Assembly (NCBI GenBank): GCA_963807975.1 | Contig: CAWEDV010000005.1 | Span: forward strand, 186,001-250,000 | Length of the DNA: 64,000 nucleotides | Direction: 5' to 3' | Origin: JAACFF01 sp963807975 | Lineage (GTDB): Bacteria > Chloroflexota > Anaerolineae > Promineifilales > Promineifilaceae | Shown here: piece by piece, positions 1-8,005 of the stretch | Numbering within the stretch: the stretch's first letter is position 1 | Layout of the letters: each line of letters begins with the position of its first letter | The notes under the pieces: generated by a model | Databases searched by the model: none | The model's input: the letters and a program-made list of their open reading frames with translations, nothing else | Told to the model about the DNA's origin: nothing | Translations under genes and position numbers: made by a program

Positions 1-1209
1 GTTCGAACGGGTTATGGACTGCCCCCTTTTGTTTGGGAAGGCACGCTTGCCGCCGCCGCTCAAAATCAAGCCAATTACATGGCTGCGAATAATATCTACA
101 GCCATACGGGAGCTGGCGGATCCTCGCCTAATTCGCGCGCCCAAGCAGCCGGATATCCCGGTCGAGCGACTGAAAACATAGTAGGGGGCACAGACTTAAC
201 CCCCAACCAGGGTGTCATATGGTGGCAAAATAGCCCCACACATTTCAACACCATGATTTCCGATCGCTACATCCACGCCGGTGTTGGTTTTGCTCAGGGA
301 CACGGGCAAAACTTCTTCGCGCTCGTTGTTGGTGTTCCATCTGGCCAATCCTCAGATTCCTATGATGCTCCCGTCCTCGCTGATGATGCACTCGGAGCTG
401 TCGCCCCCATCATATTGGCAGAACCTGGTGAAGGTGGCGGTATCACCCACGTTGTTGGTGCTGGACAATCCTTTTGGGCCATCGCCGCTCGCTACGAAAT
501 CCCTTTGGATCAGCTTTATCTCTTCAATAATTTGGTTGAAGATAGTGTGATTAACCCCGGTGATAAGTTGATTATCCGACTCGCCGAAGGTCAAGAACCG
601 CCTCCCACACCAACACCGCCGGCAACTCATCTAGTATCTCAAGGTGAATCCTTGTGGACCATTGCCGCCTGGTACAAACTCAGCCTAGAGGAAATACTTT
701 GGTTAAACAGTATGGTAGAGGACAGTCTTGTGCAGCCCGGTGATGAAGTGAGGATTCGCTTGCTGCCAGGAGAGCTGCCGCCTCCCACTGCTACGGTCCA
801 AACCATGCACACGGTCCAGTCTGGAGATACCGCCTGGGGCATCTCCAATCAACATGGATTGACGCTTGAACAACTTTTGGCTTTCAACTCCCTGACTGAG
901 AACTCAGTGCTAGGCATTGGCGACCAATTACTAATAATCGCACCCAGCCCTACGCCCACAGAAACCCCTCTAGCCACCGCTACGCTTGCTCCTTCCACAA
1001 CGCCAATCCCCACGACTTTGCCAGAAAACACCGAGACGCCTTCACCTTTAGTTCCATTAGAATCGATTCAAAACACGGCAACCCCGGCCAGTGAGAATAC
1101 GGACAGCTCCTCTACACTGTTTACCCCTGGCTCTGGAACCAGTCTGCTTGCTGCAGGAGCCTTGTTATTGGGTCTAGGAGTGATTGCCATTTCAATAATG
1201 AGAAAGTAA
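1..1209 (+). CDS. CAP-domain / triple LysM surface protein (5' partial)
   Basis: The reading frame is open from base 1, so the N-terminus lies outside the window. The first ~120 visible residues form a CAP/SCP (cysteine-rich secretory protein) domain: RTGYGLPPFVWEGTLA, then SHTGAGG, ENIVGG and HFNTMI match its conserved blocks. Three LysM modules follow (starting THVVGAGQSFW, THLVSQGESLW and MHTVQSGDTAW), joined by short Pro/Thr linkers. A ~70-residue Pro/Thr/Ser-rich stalk and a C-terminal hydrophobic helix ending in RK complete it. Known biology: LysM binds glycan such as peptidoglycan or chitin-like polymers, and bacterial CAP domains are secreted with largely unknown activity. The layout implies an extracytoplasmic protein held by its C-terminal helix. 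The stop overlaps the next start by one base (TAATG), so the two genes are probably translationally coupled. An internal ATG at 79 cuts into the CAP domain and is not the real start. Confidence 0.88.
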   Translation, partial: VRTGYGLPPFVWEGTLAAAAQNQANYMAANNIYSHTGAGGSSPNSRAQAAGYPGRATENIVGGTDLTPNQGVIWWQNSPTHFNTMISDRYIHAGVGFAQGHGQNFFALVVGVPSGQSSDSYDAPVLADDALGAVAPIILAEPGEGGGITHVVGAGQSFWAIAARYEIPLDQLYLFNNLVEDSVINPGDKLIIRLAEGQEPPPTPTPPATHLVSQGESLWTIAAWYKLSLEEILWLNSMVEDSLVQPGDEVRIRLLPGELPPPTATVQTMHTVQSGDTAWGISNQHGLTLEQLLAFNSLTENSVLGIGDQLLIIAPSPTPTETPLATATLAPSTTPIPTTLPENTETPSPLVPLESIQNTATPASENTDSSSTLFTPGSGTSLLAAGALLLGLGVIAISIMRK

Positions 1210-3089
1210 TGACTAATTCTAGAATTGACCCTTTGTGGTTACACTCTGTTCATCACGACGGTTCTATAAAATATGTATCCAATCCTTATCCAGAACTGGG
1301 CGAAAAAGTCGCCATTCGCTTGCGGATTGGAGAGCAGGTACCGGTACAAGAAGTATTAATTCGCACCTTTCCCGATGGCGAGCAAGAGTTTTCAACCATG
1401 ACCCGGCGTTCCAACGCTGCGCCTTGCCAATGGTGGGAAGGGTCAATTGAGATCAGCCAACCAGACGTTCACTATCGATTCCTCATAAGAACCAAAAATA
1501 AACTGTGGTGGTATTCAGCCGCAGGTGTTACCGGTGACATCCCCCTTGATTACACTGATTTTCGACTGCTGGCCGGATACAACTTCATAAGTTGGCTGCA
1601 AACCGCCGTTTTCTACCAAGTCTTTCCTGATCGTTTCGCTAACGGCAATTCCGAGACAGATCCTCATCTAGGCGATTTCGAGTACAAAGGTCATGGACCC
1701 AAGACGTTTCCATGGGCTACGCCTCCCCCTGAAGATCATCCCTTTCCAATCGTATTCTATGGAGGAGACTTACCAGGAATAAGCGGCCACATCGATCATC
1801 TCGATTCTCTCGGCGTTAACGCCCTTTATCTGAACCCCATCTTTGCAGCCCGTTCCAACCACAAGTACGACGTAACTGATTATAAAGAGATCGATCCCCA
1901 CCTTGGCGGGAACAACTCGTTAGCACAACTTCGGCAGGATTTAGACCAGCGAGGGATGCATTATATCCTGGACATCGTGCCCAATCATTGTGGTTACTGG
2001 CATCCTTGGTTTCAAAAAGCGCAATCCGATCCCCTGTCACCGGAAGTTGACTTCTTCACTTTTGAGCACCACCCCGACGAATATGCTTCCTGGCTCGGCG
2101 TTTGGACCTTGCCCAAACTCAACTATAAGAGTCGGGAACTTCGCCGCCTAATGTATGAGGATGAAGATTCCATATTTAAGCATTGGTTGCTCCCTCCATA
2201 CTCAGCCGACGGCTGGCGTGTTGACGTTGCCAACATGCTTGGTCGGCAAGGTGAGACACAGCTTGGGACCGAAATTGTTTCCGGCATCCGACAAGCCGTC
2301 AAATCTACACATCCCAATGCATATTTGATTGGCGAGAACTTTTTCGATGCCACGCCTCAACTTCAAGGCGATCAATGGGATGGTATCATGAATTATACGG
2401 GTTTGACCCTACCTCTGTGGTATTGGCTGGACATCTACCAAGAGTGGGCACACAGTCTCCGCCGCCACATAACATCAGCTTCAGCGATGTCCACTGCGGC
2501 CATGGTAAAAACCTGGGAGTGCCGCCAGGCAGCTATACCATGGGTCATTTCCCTTCAACAGTTCAATATATTGGGCAGTCACGACACACCACGAATCAAA
2601 AGCACGGTCAAGCATAATGATGCCCTAGTCCGCTTGGCTGCCGTTGTCCAGTTTACATTTCCGGGAATTCCTTGCATCTACTATGGCGACGAAATTGGGA
2701 TGAGCGATGATCCGATATTGGAAAGTCGGGGTTGTATGCTTTGGGATCAGGATCGATGGGACCAAGATTTGCTTGCTTTTTACAAGAGTATCATAAGTTT
2801 GCGCAAGAACTCACCTGCGCTGCTTCGTGGTGGCTTTCAAATATTATTGGTAGAAGAAGATACCGTCACATACCAAAGGGAAAGCGAAACCGAACACATT
2901 CTGGTCGTTGCTCACCGAGGCAAGACTACTCTTAAGAACATGTCTGTTCCCATCTCTCGTGGGGGTGTTGCTGACGGCCGTCGATTTCGCGAGTACTTCA
3001 GCGGTCACGAGTTAATAGTGTCCCAAAGCACCTTGACTATCCCATTGGTGCCACAAGGTGCCACGATCTGGATCGATAATGATTCATAA
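1209..3089 (+). CDS. GH13 alpha-glucan hydrolase (neopullulanase/cyclomaltodextrinase-like)
   Basis: Alpha-amylase family enzyme, 626 aa, without a visible signal peptide, so probably cytoplasmic. A beta-sandwich N-domain (about 1-125) resembles the CBM34-type domain of neopullulanases. The (beta/alpha)8 barrel follows from AVFYQVFPDRF. All conserved regions are visible: region I DIVPNH, the LPKLN motif (family form MPKLN, typical of the neopullulanase/maltogenic amylase subfamily), region II GWRVDVAN (nucleophile near D339), region III IGENFF (acid/base near E376) and region IV LGSHDTPR (D459). Such enzymes hydrolyse alpha-1,4 and often alpha-1,6 bonds of pullulan, cyclodextrins or maltodextrins. 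Alpha-glucan phosphorylase lies 2.3 kb downstream on the same strand, which fits storage or scavenged alpha-glucan turnover. Exact substrate cannot be told from sequence. Confidence 0.92.
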   Translation: MTNSRIDPLWLHSVHHDGSIKYVSNPYPELGEKVAIRLRIGEQVPVQEVLIRTFPDGEQEFSTMTRRSNAAPCQWWEGSIEISQPDVHYRFLIRTKNKLWWYSAAGVTGDIPLDYTDFRLLAGYNFISWLQTAVFYQVFPDRFANGNSETDPHLGDFEYKGHGPKTFPWATPPPEDHPFPIVFYGGDLPGISGHIDHLDSLGVNALYLNPIFAARSNHKYDVTDYKEIDPHLGGNNSLAQLRQDLDQRGMHYILDIVPNHCGYWHPWFQKAQSDPLSPEVDFFTFEHHPDEYASWLGVWTLPKLNYKSRELRRLMYEDEDSIFKHWLLPPYSADGWRVDVANMLGRQGETQLGTEIVSGIRQAVKSTHPNAYLIGENFFDATPQLQGDQWDGIMNYTGLTLPLWYWLDIYQEWAHSLRRHITSASAMSTAAMVKTWECRQAAIPWVISLQQFNILGSHDTPRIKSTVKHNDALVRLAAVVQFTFPGIPCIYYGDEIGMSDDPILESRGCMLWDQDRWDQDLLAFYKSIISLRKNSPALLRGGFQILLVEEDTVTYQRESETEHILVVAHRGKTTLKNMSVPISRGGVADGRRFREYFSGHELIVSQSTLTIPLVPQGATIWIDNDS

Positions 3090-3219
3090 CCAAGAAATCG
3101 GAATTTATTTGTCTATCATTACTCGTCAATCCTTAAGAATTATATCGTCCAGACGCCAGATAACCTGGTTTCTAAGCTCCGGCAACAAAAGTGAAAGGCA
3201 ACGAATAGTCAAATTGGGC

Positions 3220-3249
3220 TTGTATTGCATCGCGGGACGCGGGTACAAT
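3220..3249 (+). promoter_or_regulatory. candidate sigma70-type promoter before the Nfu-like gene
   Basis: TTGTAT at 3220-3225 and TACAAT at 3244-3249 are separated by 18 bases, about 90 bases before the Nfu-like start. Both hexamers are near consensus. No transcript data support it. Confidence 0.35.
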
Positions 3250-3341
3250 TAATGAATCAAGCCAATAGTTCAGGTGAGAATCACACACATTTAGTGCCTT
3301 CACCGGTCGCTTGAAACGGAGAGGCAAATGGAGATGATACG

Positions 3342-3626
3342 ATGACCACCCTATATGCTGGGGCCAAAGCCGACATAAACAATTTACCCTCCAAAGCCAA
3401 CGACGAAGAAAAAATGCGCGCCCTGGTAGACGCGATAAGTTCCTACATCGAGTACTATCACGGTGGGGCAGTCGAAATGGTCGACTACGAAAACAACACA
3501 CTCCGTGTGCGTCTTTCCGGTGCCTGCGAGGGTTGTGACCTGGCACCGGTAACACTTCACGGCTGGGTGGAAGGAACGGTTAGACAGTTCTTTCCCGATC
3601 TAGACCGCGTTGAAGCTGTAGAGTAA
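3342..3626 (+). CDS. NifU C-terminal-like (Nfu) Fe-S cluster carrier protein
   Basis: Small 94-aa protein made almost entirely of the NifU C-terminal domain. The diagnostic CxxC pair lies in GACEGCDLAP (C62, C65) within the family pattern (GGxV...LxGxCxxC...TL). Two such subunits normally hold a [4Fe-4S] cluster and pass it to apo-enzymes. The first ~25 residues are an extra polar tail. GGAG upstream is a plausible ribosome site. A 77-aa unknown follows 36 bases later, probably co-transcribed. The cell needs Fe-S assembly for the ferredoxin oxidoreductase and molybdenum hydroxylases in this window, but no other ISC/SUF gene is present here. Confidence 0.87.
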   Translation: MTTLYAGAKADINNLPSKANDEEKMRALVDAISSYIEYYHGGAVEMVDYENNTLRVRLSGACEGCDLAPVTLHGWVEGTVRQFFPDLDRVEAVE

Positions 3627-3662
3627 CCGATATCAACAACAGGAAGATCAGGGAGTACAAAA

Positions 3663-3896
3663 ATGTCTATTGCACTGCTGGATGACAGTCTCATTGTGGA
3701 CGTATTTTTTGAAGAATCGGATCGTGATTTTGAAGACGATATTTGTATCCGTTTCAAAGAAGACTGCCCTGATGAGGAAAAACTATTCAGGGTAGATGAG
3801 ACCAATGTCTATATTACACCCGACCAAGCGGGCTTGCTTATACTGGCCCTACAGCGCGCCATGGAAAATTATAGGCTTTCCTCCCAGGAGCCCTAA
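3663..3896 (+). CDS. small acidic protein of unknown function
   Basis: A 77-aa, strongly acidic protein (runs such as FFEESDRDFEDD) that I do not recognise. It has no cysteine pair, signal peptide or membrane helix. The C-terminal third (ITPDQAGLLILALQRAMEN) looks like an amphipathic helix. It follows the Nfu-like gene by 36 bases, with GGGAG about 8 bases before the ATG, which supports translation. The acidic N-half followed by a helix could suit a small protein-protein adaptor, but that is a guess. The 290-base gap that follows shows no gene. Confidence 0.6.
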   Translation: MSIALLDDSLIVDVFFEESDRDFEDDICIRFKEDCPDEEKLFRVDETNVYITPDQAGLLILALQRAMENYRLSSQEP

Positions 3897-4187
3897 TAGA
3901 TCCTAGTCAATTGTCTCAACGACAATGGACCATATTCAACCCAAAGGACAGTTTGCTGTTTGGAAGTCATTATCTCGCACTGTTGCAAATCTGCCCCGCC
4001 ACCGATTCCTTATGACAATCGGTATAGCCATGCACAATAAACTACACCAATAACCAACCCTTTTTTTAGGCTTCACTAGTAGTTTGCTGTATAGTCATTA
4101 TGGCTGGTCATAGCAGTATGCTATTCTAAGCTTCTGGATGATTAGCATAGGGCACACGCCTAAGAAAATGGAGAATCTAGGAACACC

Positions 4188-5123
4188 ATGGGTCAAGAAA
4201 ATAAAGAACGAGTTGGACTGATTGTCGGTCGTGAAAAGGATTGGCCTACAGCTTTCATTGAACAAATGGAAGCGCGAAGAGTAGGAATAACTGCCGAGCT
4301 AGTTAAGATCGGTGGGACCTTTATGAATGAAGCCTGTCCCTATTCCGTCATCTTCGATCGCATGTCTCAGGTAATTCCCTATTACCGTTCCTACGTGAAA
4401 TATGCTGCCATGCACGGCAGCTACATCATCAACGATCCCTTTGTCTGGTCAGCAGATAGTCGTTTTTTCGCCACGGCATTGGTTGACCGCCTGGGCCTCC
4501 AAGGTCCTCGAACAGTGGTCCTACCCAACAAAGATATCGAGACCCCTGTCGTACCCGATAGTTTCCGGAATCTCGAGTACCCCATGAATTGGGAAGGAAT
4601 CATAGAGTACGTTGGCGTACCGGCGATTTTCAAGGAAACCCGTAGTGGCGGTCGGCGCTGGGCTCATCGCGTCAACAGTGTAGACGATCTCATTCAGCGC
4701 TATGACGAAAGCGGTACACGTACGATGATCCTCCAGGAGATTATCAGCGATGGGAAACACATTCATTGCCTTGTTATTGGTAAAGAAACGGTAATGCCCC
4801 TCTGCTACTCACGACCAGATAATCGTTACCTGGCCGAAGACGCCCTTACCGACAACCCACACGCCGCAAAGATCATCAGCAGTGCAGTCGCCATCTCGCA
4901 GGCCTACGGTTATGACATCAACATGGTTGAGTACGTCCTGCGCGATGACCAAGTTTATGTCATTAATGGCACCAATCCGGCTCCTGTCATCGACAAACAA
5001 TTAATGACTGATCACCACTTTGAATGGGCTGTCAACGAAACGGTATCCTTGGCCATCAAGCGTATCAAAGAACCCTTACCTCAACGGCTCACATTTGATC
5101 CCCAATCTTCTGAATTAGAGTGA
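4188..5123 (+). CDS. ATP-grasp ligase-like protein (RimK/glutathione synthetase superfamily)
   Basis: A 311-aa protein with an N-terminal pre-ATP-grasp segment (GLIVGREKDWPTAF) and an ATP-grasp domain from about residue 85. Visible landmarks are the nucleotide-binding lysine strand PAIFKETRSGG, the hinge strand MILQEII, and a metal-binding end NMVEYVL...VINGTNPAP. ATP-grasp enzymes join a carboxylate to an amine or thiol through an acyl-phosphate. The substrate here is not predictable. It sits alone between the Nfu-like pair and alpha-glucan phosphorylase; AGGAAC lies just before the ATG. The C-terminal NGTNPAP replaces the more usual D/E-x-N metal motif, so activity is likely but not certain. 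Confidence 0.75.
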   Translation: MGQENKERVGLIVGREKDWPTAFIEQMEARRVGITAELVKIGGTFMNEACPYSVIFDRMSQVIPYYRSYVKYAAMHGSYIINDPFVWSADSRFFATALVDRLGLQGPRTVVLPNKDIETPVVPDSFRNLEYPMNWEGIIEYVGVPAIFKETRSGGRRWAHRVNSVDDLIQRYDESGTRTMILQEIISDGKHIHCLVIGKETVMPLCYSRPDNRYLAEDALTDNPHAAKIISSAVAISQAYGYDINMVEYVLRDDQVYVINGTNPAPVIDKQLMTDHHFEWAVNETVSLAIKRIKEPLPQRLTFDPQSSELE

Positions 5124-5126
5124 AAT

Positions 5127-5153
5127 TTGCTTAGAGCCACAGCATGCTATAAT
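5127..5153 (+). promoter_or_regulatory. candidate extended -10 promoter upstream of glgP
   Basis: TGCTATAAT ending at 5153 is a perfect extended -10 element. TTGCTT at 5127-5132 is a weak -35 with a short 15-base spacer. A start near 5160 would leave a ~270-base untranslated leader before the phosphorylase. Confidence 0.5.
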
Positions 5154-5228
5154 TGTGCGTTTTCCTGAGGATTAAACTGATTCGCAGGATTAATGCTGAA
5201 TAGTAGTTATTGATCTTTACAATTTGTC

Positions 5229-5313
5229 CAGGTAATCCAACCAACGCCTCCAAAATATCATACCCGAGCAGCAAAGCGATTCTGCTTGTCTGGTGATTGG
5301 GGACCATTACCTG
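5229..5313 (+). ncRNA. possible structured leader RNA before glgP
   Basis: Perfect 8-bp arms CAGGTAAT (5229-5236) and ATTACCTG (5306-5313) enclose a region with further pairing: CCAA directly after the first arm can pair with TTGG at 5297-5300, and AGCAG with CTGCT forms an internal hairpin. The element lies inside the long leader implied by the upstream promoter. It matches no riboswitch class I recognise. No covariance evidence is available, so this remains a candidate. The rest of the 310-base gap shows no gene. Confidence 0.3.
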
Positions 5314-5433
5314 TTGAAAATAATCAGAAAAATTGAATTTGATCCGCAATAACAAGAGAGTATTTAGTTCACAGTACCAACATCTTGTGAACGCGAATCG
5401 GTTTTTCTGAAGAGGAATAGGAAAAAACAAACT

Positions 5434-7563
5434 ATGATGCCCTTAGAAGAGAAAATACCTAAGAAGCTAGATAGGCTTCCCGAGCTAGCAAGCAACCTGT
5501 GGTGGAGCTGGACATTGGAAGCACGCAATCTTTTTAAGCGATTGAGCTACCCTCTCTGGCGCAAAACACAGCATAATCCAGTCCGTATGCTCAATGAAAT
5601 AAGCGTAGAAGCGCTTGAAAGAAAGGCACGCGACGGTGCGTTTCTCAGACTTTACGACAAAGTGCTACTGCAGTATGATGACATGTTGAGCAACGGTCAT
5701 ACCTGGTTCCACACGACCTACCCAGAACTGGCTGACCGAACAATTGCATATTTCTCTTTTGAATTTGGCCTTCATAATTCATTACCAATTTATTCGGGAG
5801 GCTTGGGAATACTAAGCGGAGACCATGCCAAGGAAGCCAGCGACCTAGGTCTACCTTTTGTAGGTGTTGGTTTCATGTATCCTCAAGGATATTTCCGCCA
5901 GCGCGTCCCTTCACACGGTTGGCAAGAAGCAGTTTACCAACAGTTGGCCATCGATCAAGCACCCATTGAACTTGTTACAAATGATGATGAGCAAGAAATC
6001 ATGGTCAGCGTCGAATTGGGCGGGCGAACGGTCCATGCGCGCGTTTGGCATGTAAAAGTTGGTCGCGTTAATCTATATCTGATGGATACCGATGTAGATG
6101 ACAATGATCCGTGGGATCGTGAGCTTTCTGCCCGCCTGTATTCTGGCGACAGCGAAATGCGCATTCGGCAGGAAATCATGTTGGGTATTGGTGGTGTTCG
6201 CCTGCTAAACAAATTGGGGATAAAACCTTCGGCATGGCACATGAACGAGGGCCATTCAGCATTCTTGCTGCTTGAGAACGCGCGCCAAATGGTGGAATCC
6301 GGGTTGAGCTTTGCAAAGGCCAAAGAAACCGTTCGCAAACACTCCGTGTTCACAACCCATACGCCCGTTCCCGCCGGACACGATGCGTTCAGCTATCATC
6401 TAATCGATAAATATTTTGGCAGCTATAGAGACCAGCTGGGGATTTCGCGTGAGGAATTCCTCAATTTGGGTGCTCATGAAGAAGAATGGGGAATGGCTTT
6501 CAACATGACCGTTCTCGCTCTCAATCTATCAGGGCAAGTTAATGGCGTGAGCAAATTGCACGGCGAAGTGTCACGTGATATGTGGAACAGCGTGTGGCCT
6601 GAGCTTGAGGTAGAAGACGTTCCCATCATTTCAGTTACCAACGGTGTCCACGTTCCAACTTGGATATCTAGCGAACTGCGTATTCTCTTGAATAAATATC
6701 TGGGTCCCCATTGGATAGAGCAGCAGGATGATCCACAGTTGTGGGAACGCTTGAATGATATGCCTCTCAAAGAATTATGGGATGTCAATACAGAACTCAA
6801 ACGAAAACTACTCTATTTCTTACGCGCTCGGGCTCGACGCGGATGGGTTTCCGGCCAAGATGACCCGACGACCATTATGACCAGTGGCACCTTACTCGAT
6901 CCCGAGGCTTTGACGATTGGATTTGCGCGCCGGTTCGCTACCTACAAACGCGCCAATCTCATATTCCGGGATGTTGATCGCCTACGCAATATGCTGCTAG
7001 ATATTCATCGTCCTGTGCAAATCTTGTTTGCTGGGAAGGCACATCCGGCTGATGACCCCGGCAAAGCTTTGATCCAGGATATTTACAACATGGCTAAGCA
7101 CAATCAGCTTGGCGGTCGTGTTGCCTTCGTTGAAGATTATGATATGCACGTTGCCCGTTACCTGATTCAAGGGGTGGACATATGGTTAAACACGCCTTTG
7201 CGACCTCGCGAAGCCAGTGGAACAAGTGGCATGAAAGCCTCGCTTAACGGCGCGCCGAATCTGAGTATTCTCGATGGTTGGTGGGTCGAAGGCTATAACG
7301 GCGCCAATGGTTGGGCCATCAATGGCGAACAGTACGATAATCGCAATGAGCAAGATGACCATGACTCCGAAGCAATCTACCGTCTCTTAGAAGAGGAAAT
7401 TGTTCCCCTTTACTACGATCGCGACTTTGATAATGTTCCCCGGGGTTGGGTCGAAGTCATGGTAGAAGCGATTCGCTCCAACACACCTCGTTTCAGTATG
7501 AGACGCATGGTCAAGGAATATACGACCAAACTCTATATTAATGCCATGACCAACAACGACTAA
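5434..7563 (+). CDS. glgP: alpha-glucan (glycogen/maltodextrin) phosphorylase, GT35
   Basis: A 709-aa phosphorylase that releases glucose 1-phosphate from alpha-1,4-glucan chains using phosphate and pyridoxal phosphate. The N-terminus (KLDRLPELASNLWWSW) is the DUF3417 domain typical of the short bacterial/archaeal GlgP type. The core starts near IAYFSFEFGLHNSLPIYSGG. The PLP site REASGTSGMKASLNG is intact, with the Schiff-base lysine at K601, and the family sequence ILDGWWVEGYNGANGW follows. The gene begins ATG-ATG after an A/G-rich site (GAAGAGGAATAGGAA). It is preceded by an unusually long leader and followed by a strong hairpin. The GH13 enzyme upstream would make its linear substrates, and the phosphohexomutase at 61.2 kb could use the product, though that link is an inference. 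Confidence 0.95.
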   Translation: MMPLEEKIPKKLDRLPELASNLWWSWTLEARNLFKRLSYPLWRKTQHNPVRMLNEISVEALERKARDGAFLRLYDKVLLQYDDMLSNGHTWFHTTYPELADRTIAYFSFEFGLHNSLPIYSGGLGILSGDHAKEASDLGLPFVGVGFMYPQGYFRQRVPSHGWQEAVYQQLAIDQAPIELVTNDDEQEIMVSVELGGRTVHARVWHVKVGRVNLYLMDTDVDDNDPWDRELSARLYSGDSEMRIRQEIMLGIGGVRLLNKLGIKPSAWHMNEGHSAFLLLENARQMVESGLSFAKAKETVRKHSVFTTHTPVPAGHDAFSYHLIDKYFGSYRDQLGISREEFLNLGAHEEEWGMAFNMTVLALNLSGQVNGVSKLHGEVSRDMWNSVWPELEVEDVPIISVTNGVHVPTWISSELRILLNKYLGPHWIEQQDDPQLWERLNDMPLKELWDVNTELKRKLLYFLRARARRGWVSGQDDPTTIMTSGTLLDPEALTIGFARRFATYKRANLIFRDVDRLRNMLLDIHRPVQILFAGKAHPADDPGKALIQDIYNMAKHNQLGGRVAFVEDYDMHVARYLIQGVDIWLNTPLRPREASGTSGMKASLNGAPNLSILDGWWVEGYNGANGWAINGEQYDNRNEQDDHDSEAIYRLLEEEIVPLYYDRDFDNVPRGWVEVMVEAIRSNTPRFSMRRMVKEYTTKLYINAMTNND

Positions 7564-7580
7564 AGCCATCTACTGACGCT

Positions 7581-7621
7581 TGCCAAGCATTGTCCAGCTA
7601 GATCTGTTTCAATGCTTGGCA
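7581..7621 (+). terminator. 12-bp hairpin downstream of glgP
   Basis: TGCCAAGCATTG (7581-7592) and its exact reverse complement at 7610-7621 form a 12-bp stem with a 17-base loop, 18 bases after the glgP stop. There is no U-tract, so it may be a transcript-end stabiliser or factor-dependent terminator. The right arm contains the first possible ATG (7612) of the next gene. Confidence 0.6.
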
Positions 7622-7977
7622 GGGTCATGTTATCTGCATCCCACATGCCAAAATCTATCGGCCGTTTCCTGTTTCTCATTCTTTGGCTCTTTCTAATCAG
7701 TATCCCTTTCTTTGCCTTTTTTCTTGCCGCCCGCCAGGAAATCAAGATTGGCCGTAACACCTATAGTCTGCGTGTTTTCGTCCTACAAGATAAAGATGCG
7801 GAAGGCATTGGCGTAGAGATATCTAGGCCGCTCCCTGATCTCCCATCCTGCGCCCAATCTAGCGTATCCTACTTCATGTGGGTTGGAGAACCACAAAACG
7901 CATCCTTCTGTCACTGCGCCGACCCGCAAACGGGCTATGCGCTTCCCACCACGTCTGGCACTTGCGATCCGCCTTGA
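7612..7977 (+). CDS. small membrane-anchored protein of unknown function
   Basis: Up to 121 aa. One strongly hydrophobic helix near the N-terminus (GRFLFLILWLFLISIPFFAFFL) is followed by a ~75-residue domain with four cysteines (SCAQSS, SFCHCADP, TCDPP), suggesting an exported, possibly disulfide-bonded domain. I do not recognise the family. Start is unsure: ATG codons at 7612, 7627 and 7645 are all possible, and the last places the hydrophobic helix closest to the N-terminus. The first lies inside the hairpin behind glgP, so the hairpin could mask it. No neighbour hints at function. Confidence 0.55.
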   Translation: MLGRVMLSASHMPKSIGRFLFLILWLFLISIPFFAFFLAARQEIKIGRNTYSLRVFVLQDKDAEGIGVEISRPLPDLPSCAQSSVSYFMWVGEPQNASFCHCADPQTGYALPTTSGTCDPP

Positions 7978-8005
7978 TTGCATCCCATCACCACCGATTG
8001 GAAAT

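Noticed and set aside
3172..3555. 127-codon minus-strand frame
   Set aside because: Overlaps the nfu-like gene antisense, and half its length is upstream non-coding sequence.
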